From Algoriphagus sp. (lineage in GTDB: Bacteria > Bacteroidota > Bacteroidia > Cytophagales > Cyclobacteriaceae): a stretch of 64,000 nucleotides of DNA. The notes below the pieces were generated by a model. The model did no database searches. It worked only from the letters and a program-made list of their open reading frames with translations, and was not told where the DNA came from. This document shows, one piece after another, positions 8,816-17,164 of this stretch; position 1 is the stretch's first letter, and each line of letters begins with the position of its first letter. Where the stretch lies: the NCBI RefSeq assembly GCF_030694375.1, contig NZ_JAUXYL010000023.1, positions 124,001-188,000 of the forward strand. The letters are read 5' to 3'. Made by a program: the position numbers and the translations under genes.

Positions 8816-10444
8816 ATGAATTCCAACATGGATAAAACTCAACCGACTATTCATGATTTGCTTGAAAAACTTGCCACTAAAACAGTTCAGGTACAGCTCG
8901 GCGGTGGACAAAAGCGAATCGATTCCGAGCATCAAAAAGGTAAATTAACAGCGAGAGAACGGATTGATTATCTGATAGATACCGGCTCTGAATTTTTGGA
9001 AATCGGGACATTTGCCGCTGATGGAATGTACGAAGAGGAGGGAGGATGTCCTTCAGCAGGAGTGGTGTGTGGGATAGGTTTTGTAAACGGGAGAATGTGT
9101 GTAATTGTGGCCAATGACGCCACCGTGAAAGCAGGTGCTTGGTTTCCGATGACTGCCAAAAAGAATCTTCGTGCACAGGAAATAGCCATGGAAAATCATC
9201 TTCCGATCATTTATCTCGTCGATAGTGCCGGAGTCTTCCTTCCGATGCAGAACGAGATTTTTCCCGACAAAGAGCACTTTGGCCGACAATTCCGAAATAA
9301 TGCGAAGATGTCTGCCATGGGGATTGTACAGATTGCGGCTATTATGGGCAGCTGCGTAGCCGGCGGGGCATATCTGCCCATCATGTCCGACGAAGCGATG
9401 ATCGTGGATAAGACAGGGTCTATTTTTCTTGCCGGATCTTACTTAGTGAAAGCTGCCATCGGAGAGAGCGTGGATAATGAAACACTCGGAGGCGCAACAA
9501 CCCATTGCGAAATCTCAGGTGTAACAGACAATAAATACGACACAGACCAGGAATGTCTGGATGCCATCCGAAAGATTTTTGGCACCCTGGGCGAAAACCC
9601 GAAAGCTGGATTTGACCGGATAGAAGCCAAAGAGGCAGGTATTTCGGGAGATAAGCTGATCGATATTTTTCCCATGGAACGGGTGAAACCGTACGATATG
9701 CTGGATATTATCTCCGGATTGGTAGATGGAGGTGAGCTGGATGAATACAAACAAGACTACGGAAAAACGTTGATTTGCGGTACAGCCAGGATCAGAGGCT
9801 GGGCGGTGGGAATCATCGCCAATCAGCGAAAAATCGTCAAAACTGCCAAAGGCGAAATGCAAATGGGCGGTGTAATTTATTCGGATTCCGCGGATAAGGC
9901 TGCCCGATTTATCATGAACTGCAATCAGCGAAAGATTCCTCTGGTGTTCCTACAGGATGTCAGCGGATTCATGGTGGGGAGCAAAGCAGAACATGGAGGG
10001 ATCATCAAAGACGGCGCAAAAATGGTTAATGCAATGGCCAATTCGGTAGTACCGAAATTCACCATTATCCTCGGCAACTCGTACGGGGCAGGCAATTATG
10101 CCATGTGTGGCAAAGCCTATGATCCCCGCTTGATCTTTTCCTGGCCCACCGCGCAGATGGCTGTGATGTCTGGGGCCTCAGCTGCCAAGACTTTACTACA
10201 GATCAAGGTGGCCTCACTGAAGAAGACTGGGAAAGTTATTTCTCAGGAAGACGAAAATCAGCTTTTGGAGGAAATCACGACTAAATACAATGAAGAATTG
10301 AGTCCTTATTATGCAGCCTCGAGACTTTGGGTGGATGGAGTCATAGATCCTAGAGAAACCCGTAAAGTGATCAGTATGGGAATTGAGGCAGCTAATCATT
10401 CTCCTATTACTGAAAGATTTAACGTAGGGGTGATTCAGACCTAA
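8816..10444 (+). CDS. Acyl-CoA carboxylase carboxyltransferase, methylcrotonyl-CoA type
   Basis: Transfers CO2 from biotin to an acyl-CoA. About 542 residues from the ATG at 8816 (another ATG is four codons on; the frame to 8756 adds a segment with no family match). Two crotonase-like halves are visible. The run SAGVFLPMQNEIFPDKEHFGRQF and GSCVAGGAYLPIMSDEA is typical of the methylcrotonoyl-CoA carboxylase beta subunit in leucine breakdown, more than of propionyl-CoA carboxylase. The second half has QDVSGFMVGS and GNSYGAGNYAMCG. No biotin carboxylase alpha subunit is next to it, so the partner is elsewhere. A heptamer array starts four bases after the stop. Confidence 0.88.
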   Translation: MNSNMDKTQPTIHDLLEKLATKTVQVQLGGGQKRIDSEHQKGKLTARERIDYLIDTGSEFLEIGTFAADGMYEEEGGCPSAGVVCGIGFVNGRMCVIVANDATVKAGAWFPMTAKKNLRAQEIAMENHLPIIYLVDSAGVFLPMQNEIFPDKEHFGRQFRNNAKMSAMGIVQIAAIMGSCVAGGAYLPIMSDEAMIVDKTGSIFLAGSYLVKAAIGESVDNETLGGATTHCEISGVTDNKYDTDQECLDAIRKIFGTLGENPKAGFDRIEAKEAGISGDKLIDIFPMERVKPYDMLDIISGLVDGGELDEYKQDYGKTLICGTARIRGWAVGIIANQRKIVKTAKGEMQMGGVIYSDSADKAARFIMNCNQRKIPLVFLQDVSGFMVGSKAEHGGIIKDGAKMVNAMANSVVPKFTIILGNSYGAGNYAMCGKAYDPRLIFSWPTAQMAVMSGASAAKTLLQIKVASLKKTGKVISQEDENQLLEEITTKYNEELSPYYAASRLWVDGVIDPRETRKVISMGIEAANHSPITERFNVGVIQT

Positions 10445-10447
10445 AAG

Positions 10448-10545
10448 AAGTATTAAGTATTTAGATTCAAGTATCAAGAGGAGGGAAAGACAGGAGACCG
10501 AAGGCCGGAGAATAGACCAACTTCTGTCTCCGGTCTTCCGTCTTC
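10448..10545 (+). repeat. Fourteen in-phase heptamers after the carboxyltransferase stop
   Basis: Contiguous 7-nt units without indels. First AAGTATT-like words (10448-10482), then ACAGGAG/GCCGGAG-type units to 10517, then the complementary GTCTCC/GGTCTTC/CGTCTTC words (10525-10545). The second half can pair with the first, giving a long imperfect hairpin. No protein frame crosses it. Confidence 0.8.
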
Positions 10546-10642
10546 TAACCCATCAACCAAAGTAAGTTCATCTTGTGAAATTCAAATTTGGTGATTGTCT
10601 TTGACCGTGATTTTAGTAAATTGATATGAGCCAAGAAAAAAT

Positions 10643-11488
10643 ATGAGTGAACTGACTCCTGCCCAATTAGATGCTTTGGTTTCTTTACTGGATGATCCGG
10701 ATCTGGAAGTGAAAAATCTCGTCAGAGACAAAATCACATCGCTTGGTGCTGAAATCATTCCTTTTTTGGAGCAAAAATGGGAGAAAAGTTTCAATCCAGA
10801 GATTCAAAAGGAGATCGAAGAATTGGTGCATGACTTACAGTTTTCCCTGGTGAAAACCAGATTTGCGGAATGGAGAGATACCGAAGACCGGGACCTGTTG
10901 ACTGGTCTTTGGATTCTCAATACGTACCAATACCCGGATTTGGAATACGAAAAGCTGAATGCGGAAATGCATCAGATCTATTTCGAAGTCTGGACCTCAT
11001 TCAAAAACGATCTTCAGCCTTACGATCAAGTCCGGATTATCAATAATGTCCTTTTCAATACCCTCAGATTTTCAGGGAATACCAAGAATTTTCATTCGCC
11101 TGGCAACAGCATGCTGTCCACTGTTTTGGATTCGAAAAAGGGAAATCCCATCACACTTTGTGCAGTGTATTTGCTTGTTGCCAAAAAACTCGGCTTGCCG
11201 ATTTACGGGGTAAACTTGCCAAATCTTTTTGTTCTGATTTATAAATCAGCAGATATCACCTTTTACATCAATGCCTTTAACAAAGGCTTGACTTTCAGTA
11301 AGCAGGATATTTACAATTACCTGGAGCATCTCAAGATCGAACCAAAAGATTACTTCTTTGAGCCTTGTGCACATTTGGACATCGTCCTTCGGTCCCTAAG
11401 GAATCTGGGAAACGCTTTTGAAAAGCTAGGTGAAGTAAATAAAGTAGAGGAAGTCAAAGAGATGATCGCAATTCTGGAAAATCAATAA
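10643..11488 (+). CDS. Transglutaminase-like (SirB1/Transglut_core2) family protein
   Basis: A 281-residue cytoplasmic protein with an N-terminal helical segment (about 1-70, HEAT-like: LVSLLDDPDLEVKNLVRDKI) and a Transglut_core2 domain. The hallmark is SMLSTVLDSKKGNPITLCAVYLL followed by KKLGLPIYGVNLPNLFVL. In this family the Cys-His-Asp triad is often not conserved, so enzymatic activity is uncertain. Its function is unknown; E. coli SirB1/YchA is the best-known member. Its last seven bases overlap the stop region of the convergent redoxin gene. Confidence 0.8.
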   Translation: MSELTPAQLDALVSLLDDPDLEVKNLVRDKITSLGAEIIPFLEQKWEKSFNPEIQKEIEELVHDLQFSLVKTRFAEWRDTEDRDLLTGLWILNTYQYPDLEYEKLNAEMHQIYFEVWTSFKNDLQPYDQVRIINNVLFNTLRFSGNTKNFHSPGNSMLSTVLDSKKGNPITLCAVYLLVAKKLGLPIYGVNLPNLFVLIYKSADITFYINAFNKGLTFSKQDIYNYLEHLKIEPKDYFFEPCAHLDIVLRSLRNLGNAFEKLGEVNKVEEVKEMIAILENQ

Positions 11489-12060
11489 GAGCGGACATTA
11501 CATCCCACAGCTCTTACCTGTGCCGGAGTGGTACTCTCACCTCTCAATATCTGATTTAGGGCACGCTCCAAGTGTCTTTCACTAACCGCTGACTCGGACT
11601 GAGGATTATTGTCTATAGCCCCGCGGTATGCGATTTCCAGGCCGTTTGCTCCTGGGGTAAGGACGATCACCTCGGGGATTTTTGTGATGCCAAACACTTT
11701 GGTCCAAGCCTGTCCCGCATCTATGAGATAAGACATATTCAATCCGCTTTGGTCGATGTAGCTACGCAGGGGGCTTTGTTCAGCTTCCGAATTACCGACT
11801 TCAGGATTTATTAGTGCAAATCCAATCCCCTGGTTTTGGAAAGTTGTTTTGATCGCTTTAATGCGTGATTCATACAATTTCGCAAAAGGGCAGTTTAAAC
11901 TGTGGAATATCAATACGAATCCTTTGCCACTTGTCATCGAACCGAGGTTCATGGTTTTTCCGGTGACAGCATCGACTGTAGATAGTTCGCTTAGATTTTG
12001 GGAAAAAGCGTTCCAAATCAAGGCCAGAAATAGGGTAAGAGTAAAGGCAGTTTTTTCCAT
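11482..12060 (-). CDS. Secreted redoxin/thioredoxin-like protein
   Basis: A 192-residue protein with a cleavable signal (FTLTLFLALIWNAFSQ) and an AhpC/TSA-type thioredoxin fold. The active-site region reads SLNCPFAKLYESRI, so there is one Cys and no CxxC, as in a peroxiredoxin-like branch. The cis-proline loop is ITKIPEVIVL. A second Cys sits near the end (AVGCNVRSY), a feature seen in a family of predicted periplasmic redoxins. It probably acts in periplasmic thiol or peroxide chemistry, but the substrate cannot be told. It sits eight bases downstream of the phosphopantetheinyl transferase, likely one transcript. Confidence 0.78.
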   Translation of the reverse strand: MEKTAFTLTLFLALIWNAFSQNLSELSTVDAVTGKTMNLGSMTSGKGFVLIFHSLNCPFAKLYESRIKAIKTTFQNQGIGFALINPEVGNSEAEQSPLRSYIDQSGLNMSYLIDAGQAWTKVFGITKIPEVIVLTPGANGLEIAYRGAIDNNPQSESAVSERHLERALNQILRGESTTPAQVRAVGCNVRSY

Positions 12061-12067
12061 AATTTTT

Positions 12068-12697
12068 TTACCAAATCGTGTAAGTAAGAATTACATTTTC
12101 CAATCTTCTTACTTCCACGGTATAATGATGATCTGCAAAGTCCGTTCCCCTTATTTTTCCTTTGATTTTTAAAGCATCAATTGCAAAAGGTTCTAAGAGG
12201 ATGTTTTCACGAAAAGATACTCCTCTTTTGCCCTGACATTTGAAAATGGATTCCTTGGCGGACCAAGCCATGGTATAATGAGTCGGATCTTTTTCAAGAA
12301 AATCCACTTCTGAGGTATCGAGAAAGCGAAAACCGATTTTCAGAATTTTTTCCCGAATCAAATCCATATCAATCCCTACAGGTTGCTCACGGTGAAATAT
12401 TGCTGCGGCATACCCTGGCGTATGGGTAAGGGAAACATAGCCTTGATTATTCATGGATTGAGATTTGCCATGCTCATCTTTGAAAAAGCCGGGATAGGGG
12501 ACCTTCAAAGCCTTCAATGCATCATAAATCGCAAATCGGGCAGTGGCCCATTCTTTCTTTTTTTCAGGATGAGAGATATTGGCATAGGATAGTTTTTCGC
12601 GGAAACTTAAGAAATCTAGTGATTGGCTTGTCTGCCCTTCGATAATCTTCACCGCAAGGGCCGATGAAGAATCAATTTTTTCTATTTTTGTTTGCAT
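12068..12697 (-). CDS. 4'-phosphopantetheinyl transferase superfamily protein
   Basis: Attaches the phosphopantetheine arm of CoA to carrier proteins. About 209 residues when started at the ATG at 12697, which leaves a sensible gap to the divergent WD40 gene; the frame to 12730 would overlap its leader. Family motifs are present: YVSLTHTPGYAAAIF, the metal-binding GIDMDLI (about 109-115) and WSAKESIFKCQGKRGVSF (about 143-160), with the catalytic Glu and Lys. Sfp-type and AcpS-like roles cannot be separated. No polyketide or peptide synthase is nearby, so a general holo-ACP synthase role is reasonable. Confidence 0.85.
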   Translation of the reverse strand: MQTKIEKIDSSSALAVKIIEGQTSQSLDFLSFREKLSYANISHPEKKKEWATARFAIYDALKALKVPYPGFFKDEHGKSQSMNNQGYVSLTHTPGYAAAIFHREQPVGIDMDLIREKILKIGFRFLDTSEVDFLEKDPTHYTMAWSAKESIFKCQGKRGVSFRENILLEPFAIDALKIKGKIRGTDFADHHYTVEVRRLENVILTYTIW

Positions 12698-12733
12698 AGG
12701 CCAAAAGGGCGCCGCTGAGTGACTGTCCAATAT

Positions 12734-13654
12734 ATGTTAAAAATCCAAGTAAATAAATTGCATACCCTGACCGGACACAACGATTGCGTCTATGCGCTTA
12801 CCGAGGGGAGTGATCCGAGATTTTTTTATACCGGAGCCGGTGACGGGATGGTGGTGGAATGGGACCTTGACCTACCCAAAGACGGAAAACTTATTGCCAA
12901 ACTGCCCCATTCCATTTATGCCTTAGAAGTCGATCGTGAGCGAAATTTGCTGATAGTAGGGCATAATTTTGAAGGGATTCATGTGATCGATTTAAGTGAA
13001 AACAAAGAGATATGGAGCCTCAAACTTACCGACCAAGCCATATTTGATATCAAAGTTTTTGGAAACGAGATTTTTGTTGGCACAGGAGATGGGTTGCTGA
13101 TTGTGGTGGATATCGAAGAGCGAAGTTTTAAAAAACATATCAAGCTGAGTTCCAAAAGTATCCGGGTGATGTCAATAGCACCTGTAAAAAGGCAATTGGC
13201 TATTGGATTGAGTGACCATTCTATAAAAATTCTGGATTTGGCCAATAATTTCCAGCCAATAGCCAATCTTGTAGGCCACACCAATTCTGTCTTTGCGCTC
13301 AGCTATTCACCGGATGAGGAGAATCTAGTCTCAGGAGGAAGAGATGCGCACATGAAATTTTGGAATTCGGATAATTATACCCTTTCTGAAAATATCGTGG
13401 CACATATGTATGCCATTAATTATTTATCTTTCAAAGAAGACGGAAAGTTTCTGGTGACCTGCTCCATGGATAAATCCATCAAAGTATGGGACGCGGAAAA
13501 TTATAAACTGATGAAGGTCATTGACAAAGCGCGAAACGCAGGTCATGGTACCTCAATAAACAAAGTGATTTGGAGTACTTATTCTGGTCATGTCATTTCG
13601 ATTTCTGACGACCGTACCATTTCTATTTGGCAAATTGAAGCTGAAAATCTATGA
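12734..13654 (+). CDS. WD40 repeat protein
   Basis: Predicted beta-propeller of about 306 residues with roughly seven WD-type blades. Clear blades include LHTLTGHNDCVYAL with FFYTGAGDGMVVEWD, LVGHTNSVFALSYSPDEENLVSGGRDAHMKFWN and FLVTCSMDKSIKVWD. There is no signal peptide, so it is cytoplasmic. The ATG at 12734 is chosen over an upstream GTG at 12719. Its stop overlaps the start of the DivIVA-like gene by four bases (ATGA), so translation is probably coupled. A scaffolding role with that coiled-coil protein is an inference from the overlap only. Confidence 0.88.
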   Translation: MLKIQVNKLHTLTGHNDCVYALTEGSDPRFFYTGAGDGMVVEWDLDLPKDGKLIAKLPHSIYALEVDRERNLLIVGHNFEGIHVIDLSENKEIWSLKLTDQAIFDIKVFGNEIFVGTGDGLLIVVDIEERSFKKHIKLSSKSIRVMSIAPVKRQLAIGLSDHSIKILDLANNFQPIANLVGHTNSVFALSYSPDEENLVSGGRDAHMKFWNSDNYTLSENIVAHMYAINYLSFKEDGKFLVTCSMDKSIKVWDAENYKLMKVIDKARNAGHGTSINKVIWSTYSGHVISISDDRTISIWQIEAENL

Positions 13655-14718
13655 AGATATCCCCAACTGCCATTCGGCAAAAAGCATTTGAAACGGCCTT
13701 CAGAGGCTATGAGAAAAAGGAAGTTTCCTTGTTTCTGGAAGAGATGAGTGTGATCATGGAGCAGATCAATCAGGAAAACCTGGATCTGCGAAGTAAATTA
13801 CAGCAGGTAGAATCCGAAGCAAAAAGACTCAAAGATGTGGAAGATTCACTTTTTCGAACTTTGAAAACGGCCGAAGATACCGGGGCAAGTATCATCACAG
13901 AAGCAAATGAAGCTGCTGAATTAATCATTAATGAAGCAAATCAATTTGCCGAACAATCAACCGATCAGGCGAATCATTACGCTGAAAAGACGAAAAAAGA
14001 AGCAAATCAATACGTCGAGCGAGTGACAAAGGAAGCGGATCAATACTTCCAAAAAGCGCAAAAGCAGGCAGATGAACAAGCAAGAATTATCACCTCTGCT
14101 GCCGAAGCCAAAGCCAAAGAAACGATCAAAGAAATCCGTGATAGCATGCAGAGCTTGGTCAGAAGCTATGAAGGCTTGCTCGATCAGCGCGAAGCTTTGG
14201 TAAAGAGCCTAAAACGCCTGTCTCAGGACGCATTGAATCAAATTGATCTTTCGGATGCTCACTTTTTCCGAATTGACGGTAAAGCATATCAACGGGCCGT
14301 TGATGAACTGAGTCGTTCCAGTCACTTCAGTGTGGCAAATATAGGGATTCTGGCTACTCAAGCCGTTCCTCCTGCCAATGCGGAGTCTGAGGAGCAATTT
14401 GAAGAAGATATGTCTACCGCAACCCTCGATGACGATACCCTCGAAACAGTAGAAGCCTTGCAGCATGAACTCGAAGAGCAGGGAGAAATTCCCATGGATG
14501 AGCCGATGGAAGATTTGGTGGAGGAGGAAAGTGAATCTGTAGTAGATGAAATACTTCCTGAGGTCGAAGATGAAGTGGCAGAGGATGAAGAGATCGAAGA
14601 ACAGGAAGAAATTGAAGAAGAGATCCCCATGCCTGAGGTTCCTGAAAATGAAACTGAAGATCCCAAACCTGAGGAACTTAAGAAGTCATCCGGGTCGTTT
14701 TTTGATCAATTTGACTGA
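13651..14718 (+). CDS. DivIVA-domain coiled-coil protein with acidic tail
   Basis: 355 residues. The N-terminus (residues 1-70) matches the DivIVA lipid-binding domain: ISPTAIRQKAFETAFRGYEKKEVSLFLEEM. Residues 82-158 form seven 11-residue repeats with the pattern xxEANxxAExx, expected to make a straight hendecad coiled coil. Residues 240-345 are extremely acidic, ending in SSGSFFDQFD. DivIVA proteins mark curved membrane and scaffold cell-pole or division machinery in Gram-positives; in Bacteroidetes the role is not well defined. The gene is coupled by overlap to both neighbours (WD40 upstream, folB downstream, whose ATG shares the last base of the stop). Confidence 0.85.
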   Translation: MKISPTAIRQKAFETAFRGYEKKEVSLFLEEMSVIMEQINQENLDLRSKLQQVESEAKRLKDVEDSLFRTLKTAEDTGASIITEANEAAELIINEANQFAEQSTDQANHYAEKTKKEANQYVERVTKEADQYFQKAQKQADEQARIITSAAEAKAKETIKEIRDSMQSLVRSYEGLLDQREALVKSLKRLSQDALNQIDLSDAHFFRIDGKAYQRAVDELSRSSHFSVANIGILATQAVPPANAESEEQFEEDMSTATLDDDTLETVEALQHELEEQGEIPMDEPMEDLVEEESESVVDEILPEVEDEVAEDEEIEEQEEIEEEIPMPEVPENETEDPKPEELKKSSGSFFDQFD

Positions 14719-15083
14719 TGGGAAGAGTAGCGCTGGAGGGAATAGAATTTCATGCATACCATGGTGCCTATCCTGAAGAATCAATTTTAGGCAATCGATT
14801 TACGCTTGATTTGGAACTTGAAACCGACTTTCGGGAAGCGATGCTTCACGATAACCTTCGGGATACGGTTGATTATGCCAAGTTGTATCAGCTTATCAAA
14901 GCCCGGATGGATGTCAAAGTGAAGCTTCTGGAGCATTTGGGACATCGCATTGTTTCAGATATTTTAGTGGCTTATCCCAAAGTGAAATCTGTCCGACTTA
15001 CACTGAAAAAACATCATCCTGCACTCGGAGGAATTGTTCAGTATTCTGCGGTGACCGTGTGTTTCCCTGAAGATTTCGCCTAA
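14718..15083 (+). CDS. folB: Dihydroneopterin aldolase
   Basis: Converts dihydroneopterin to hydroxymethyl-dihydropterin and glycolaldehyde in folate synthesis. The 121 residues are the normal length. Conserved features are LEGIEFHAYHGAYPEE near the start (active-site Glu), DTVDYAKLY in the middle and the Lys-rich VRLTLKKHHPALGG towards the end, with the catalytic Lys. The start overlaps the DivIVA-like stop by one base, so it is the third gene of a coupled set although its function is unrelated. Confidence 0.94.
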   Translation: MGRVALEGIEFHAYHGAYPEESILGNRFTLDLELETDFREAMLHDNLRDTVDYAKLYQLIKARMDVKVKLLEHLGHRIVSDILVAYPKVKSVRLTLKKHHPALGGIVQYSAVTVCFPEDFA

Positions 15084-15091
15084 AATTCAAA

Positions 15092-15547
15092 ATGTATAGT
15101 CGATCGGAGTCTTCCAGAATCCGTGCGGAATTCTGGATCACATTTGGCCAATATATGAAGCCCGTCCCTAATGCCCAAGGACGTAGAATCAACTGGCCTA
15201 ATTACAGAACAGGAGTTAAGGACGTGTACTTCAGAATGAAAGCTGAACAGGAATTCGCCTCAATCGGCATCGAACTCGGGCATAAAGACGAGGAGCTTCA
15301 GGAGCTGTATTTTGAGCAATTCAAGGAGCTAAAAAGTCTCCTGAAAACCAGCATAGGTGAAGATTGGGAATGGAAACTTCATTCCAAAAATGAAGTAGGT
15401 CAAGTTGTCTCGAAGATCGAAAAAGTCATTACCGGAGTCAATGTGATGGAAGAGTACTATTGGCCGGAGATTATTTCCTTTCTCAAACCCCGGATCATCG
15501 CCTTGGATGAGTTTTGGGATAATGTTAAACCGGCATTTGAGAACTAG
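15092..15547 (+). CDS. DUF4268 domain-containing protein
   Basis: A 151-residue cytoplasmic protein that is nearly all DUF4268: SRIRAEFWITFGQYMKPVPNAQGRRINWPNYRTGVKDVYFRM and a C-terminal YYWPEIISFLKPRIIALDEFWDNVKPAFE. In other bacteria this domain occurs alone or at the C-terminus of restriction-associated or endonuclease-like proteins. No function can be given for the stand-alone form. It follows folB by eight bases and probably ends that operon. Confidence 0.8.
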   Translation: MYSRSESSRIRAEFWITFGQYMKPVPNAQGRRINWPNYRTGVKDVYFRMKAEQEFASIGIELGHKDEELQELYFEQFKELKSLLKTSIGEDWEWKLHSKNEVGQVVSKIEKVITGVNVMEEYYWPEIISFLKPRIIALDEFWDNVKPAFEN

Positions 15548-15618
15548 TGATTTTTTAACCCTGATTTACAGGTTAGGATCAAAATTGCTAATGCATATTT
15601 CGGGTTTAACAACCATTT

Positions 15619-16047
15619 TCAGCTCTGAGGAACCCTAAATGCCTGTCTTGCGAGTAGTTTCCACTCTCCCTTTTCTTTCACCCAAAGCATCAAAAGCCCC
15701 AGGTTAAGAGTGTTTACATTTCCATTGGATGCAATTTCACCCAGTACATTGTGTCGGACTATTGCTAATTTTTTGCCCTGAAAAGTGATGGTTTGATCGG
15801 AGATATCCCATTTTTGGTAATCCGATTTTTTGGAGGCAAATACGGCTACAAATTCATCCTGAGTCTCAATCACACCGCTGGAATGACCGTAGCTGAGATT
15901 TTCCGAAGTCAGTTTTTTGAGGGTTTCAGCATCTTCGGCCAGCATGGCAATTCTCAGCTTTTGCACCGCATCGTTCACTTGTTTTTCGGATTGGGAAAAA
16001 GCAAGTTGGGAGCTTAAAAGGAAAATCAGAAGTAAAGAATTCTTCAT
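15619..16047 (-). CDS. Secreted NTF2-like (DUF4440/SnoaL-type) protein
   Basis: 142 residues from the ATG at 16047, which gives a clean signal peptide (NSLLLIFLLSSQLAFSQ). The frame to 16089 would place a polar stretch before it. The mature part has the NTF2-like cone-fold pattern of DUF4440: VNDAVQKLRIAMLAEDAETLKKLTSENLSYGHSSG, then RHNVLGEI and MLWVKEKGEWKLLARQAFR. Such proteins are small periplasmic binding or isomerase-like folds, often of unknown ligand. It stands alone between a convergent DUF4268 gene and a divergent dioxygenase gene. Confidence 0.8.
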   Translation of the reverse strand: MKNSLLLIFLLSSQLAFSQSEKQVNDAVQKLRIAMLAEDAETLKKLTSENLSYGHSSGVIETQDEFVAVFASKKSDYQKWDISDQTITFQGKKLAIVRHNVLGEIASNGNVNTLNLGLLMLWVKEKGEWKLLARQAFRVPQS

Positions 16048-16278
16048 AATTGGAGCTTTGGATTGTTGAATAGGTCTATTGAAATTCAAAGTACAAAAAA
16101 ACTCCGTTCAGTTGATTCTAACGGTGTTCAATTTGAATGTTGTATGGAAATCCATACTTCAATTCAGAATCATTGGCAGTTTGGGATGAGAGACTTTTAA
16201 AATGCTGATTTTTTGAGCAAATTAAGCAATCAAATTCCTCGAATAGAGGGTTTTAGTTTTTAATCAACCCAAAATGAC

Positions 16279-17091
16279 ATGATTTCACCTGCACAAATCG
16301 AATCCTATCATCGGGATGGGTTCTTGATCCTGCCGCAACTTTTCTCCAGGGAAGAAATAGCACTGCTCTATTCCGTTGCCACAGATGATAGTGTGACTTC
16401 AAATTCTTTTGACCTCAATGACCAGGAAGGAAAAAAGACCAAGTTGACGCTATGGTTCACGGCAGGTGATGATTCCTTCGGGCTGATGTCCCGATGCCAG
16501 CGAATGATCAAATCGGTTCAGCAGCTCTTGGGCCCCGGGGAGGTCTGCCATTTTCACTCCAAAATCATGCAAAAACAACCCAAGGTCGGCGGTGCTTGGG
16601 AATGGCATCAGGATTACGGCTATTGGTATAAAAATGGATTCCTTTTTCCTGAGGCGATGATTTCAGTGATGCTGGCATTGACTGATGCCAATAAGGAGAA
16701 TGGCTGCCTTCAGGTGCTGAAAGGCACGCATAAAATGCAGCGGTTTGAGCATACATTTATCGGGGAGCAGCAGGGGGCTGATCCGGATTTCGTTCATGAA
16801 GCGGAGAAAATCTCGGAGCTTATCCATTGCGAACTCAGGGCGGGTGATGTCCTGTTTTTTCATCCGAACATTCTCCATCGCTCCGAAGCAAATCTGTCTG
16901 AAAATGCACGCTGGTCGGTGATCTCGGCGTATAACCTTTCGCATAATAAGCCCTTTCGGGAAAAGCACAGTTCCTGTATCACTCCGGTTTCGGTAGTGAG
17001 GAATGAAGCAATTTTAGCCAGTGGGCAAAAGAAAGTTTCCGGCGCTGACTTTTTGGTCAAAGAGAAGGAAATCACGCTTAACGTAAAATAA
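16279..17091 (+). CDS. Phytanoyl-CoA dioxygenase (PhyH) family protein
   Basis: Fe(II)/2-oxoglutarate-dependent oxygenase, 270 residues. The double-stranded beta-helix metal site is visible: HQD in WEWHQDYGYW (about residue 113) and the distal His in FFHPNILHRSEANLS (about 201), followed by the RWS arginine region that binds 2-oxoglutarate. The start MISPAQIESYHRDGFLILP is the standard PhyH opening. The substrate is unknown; family members hydroxylate lipids, ectoine or small amines. The next gene is a Gfo/Idh/MocA oxidoreductase on the same strand, separated by a 33-bp perfect palindrome, so the two may share a catabolic task. Confidence 0.88.
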   Translation: MISPAQIESYHRDGFLILPQLFSREEIALLYSVATDDSVTSNSFDLNDQEGKKTKLTLWFTAGDDSFGLMSRCQRMIKSVQQLLGPGEVCHFHSKIMQKQPKVGGAWEWHQDYGYWYKNGFLFPEAMISVMLALTDANKENGCLQVLKGTHKMQRFEHTFIGEQQGADPDFVHEAEKISELIHCELRAGDVLFFHPNILHRSEANLSENARWSVISAYNLSHNKPFREKHSSCITPVSVVRNEAILASGQKKVSGADFLVKEKEITLNVK

Positions 17092-17095
17092 ATCA

Positions 17096-17128
17096 AGACC
17101 TGTCAGGTTTTCAAAACCTGACAGGTCT
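17096..17128. repeat. Perfect 16-bp-arm palindrome
   Basis: AGACCTGTCAGGTTTT, one C, then the exact reverse complement. It lies four bases after the PhyH stop. It has no long T tract, so it is not a classic terminator. Palindromes built on ACCTGTCAGGT are dispersed in many Bacteroidetes genomes as I recall them. Confidence 0.85.
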
Positions 17129-17164
17129 AAGAGGTAAAGTTTAATCTAAATAAACCCAACAATC

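Noticed and set aside
14358..14666. Ser-rich 102-residue frame antisense to the DivIVA-like gene
   Set aside because: It is the complement of Glu codons of the acidic tail, giving an artificial poly-Ser frame.
15556..15575. Hairpin TAACCCTG/CAGGTTA as a terminator
   Set aside because: The arm has a bulge, and the T run precedes the hairpin on the plus strand and is absent on the minus, so neither direction fits.
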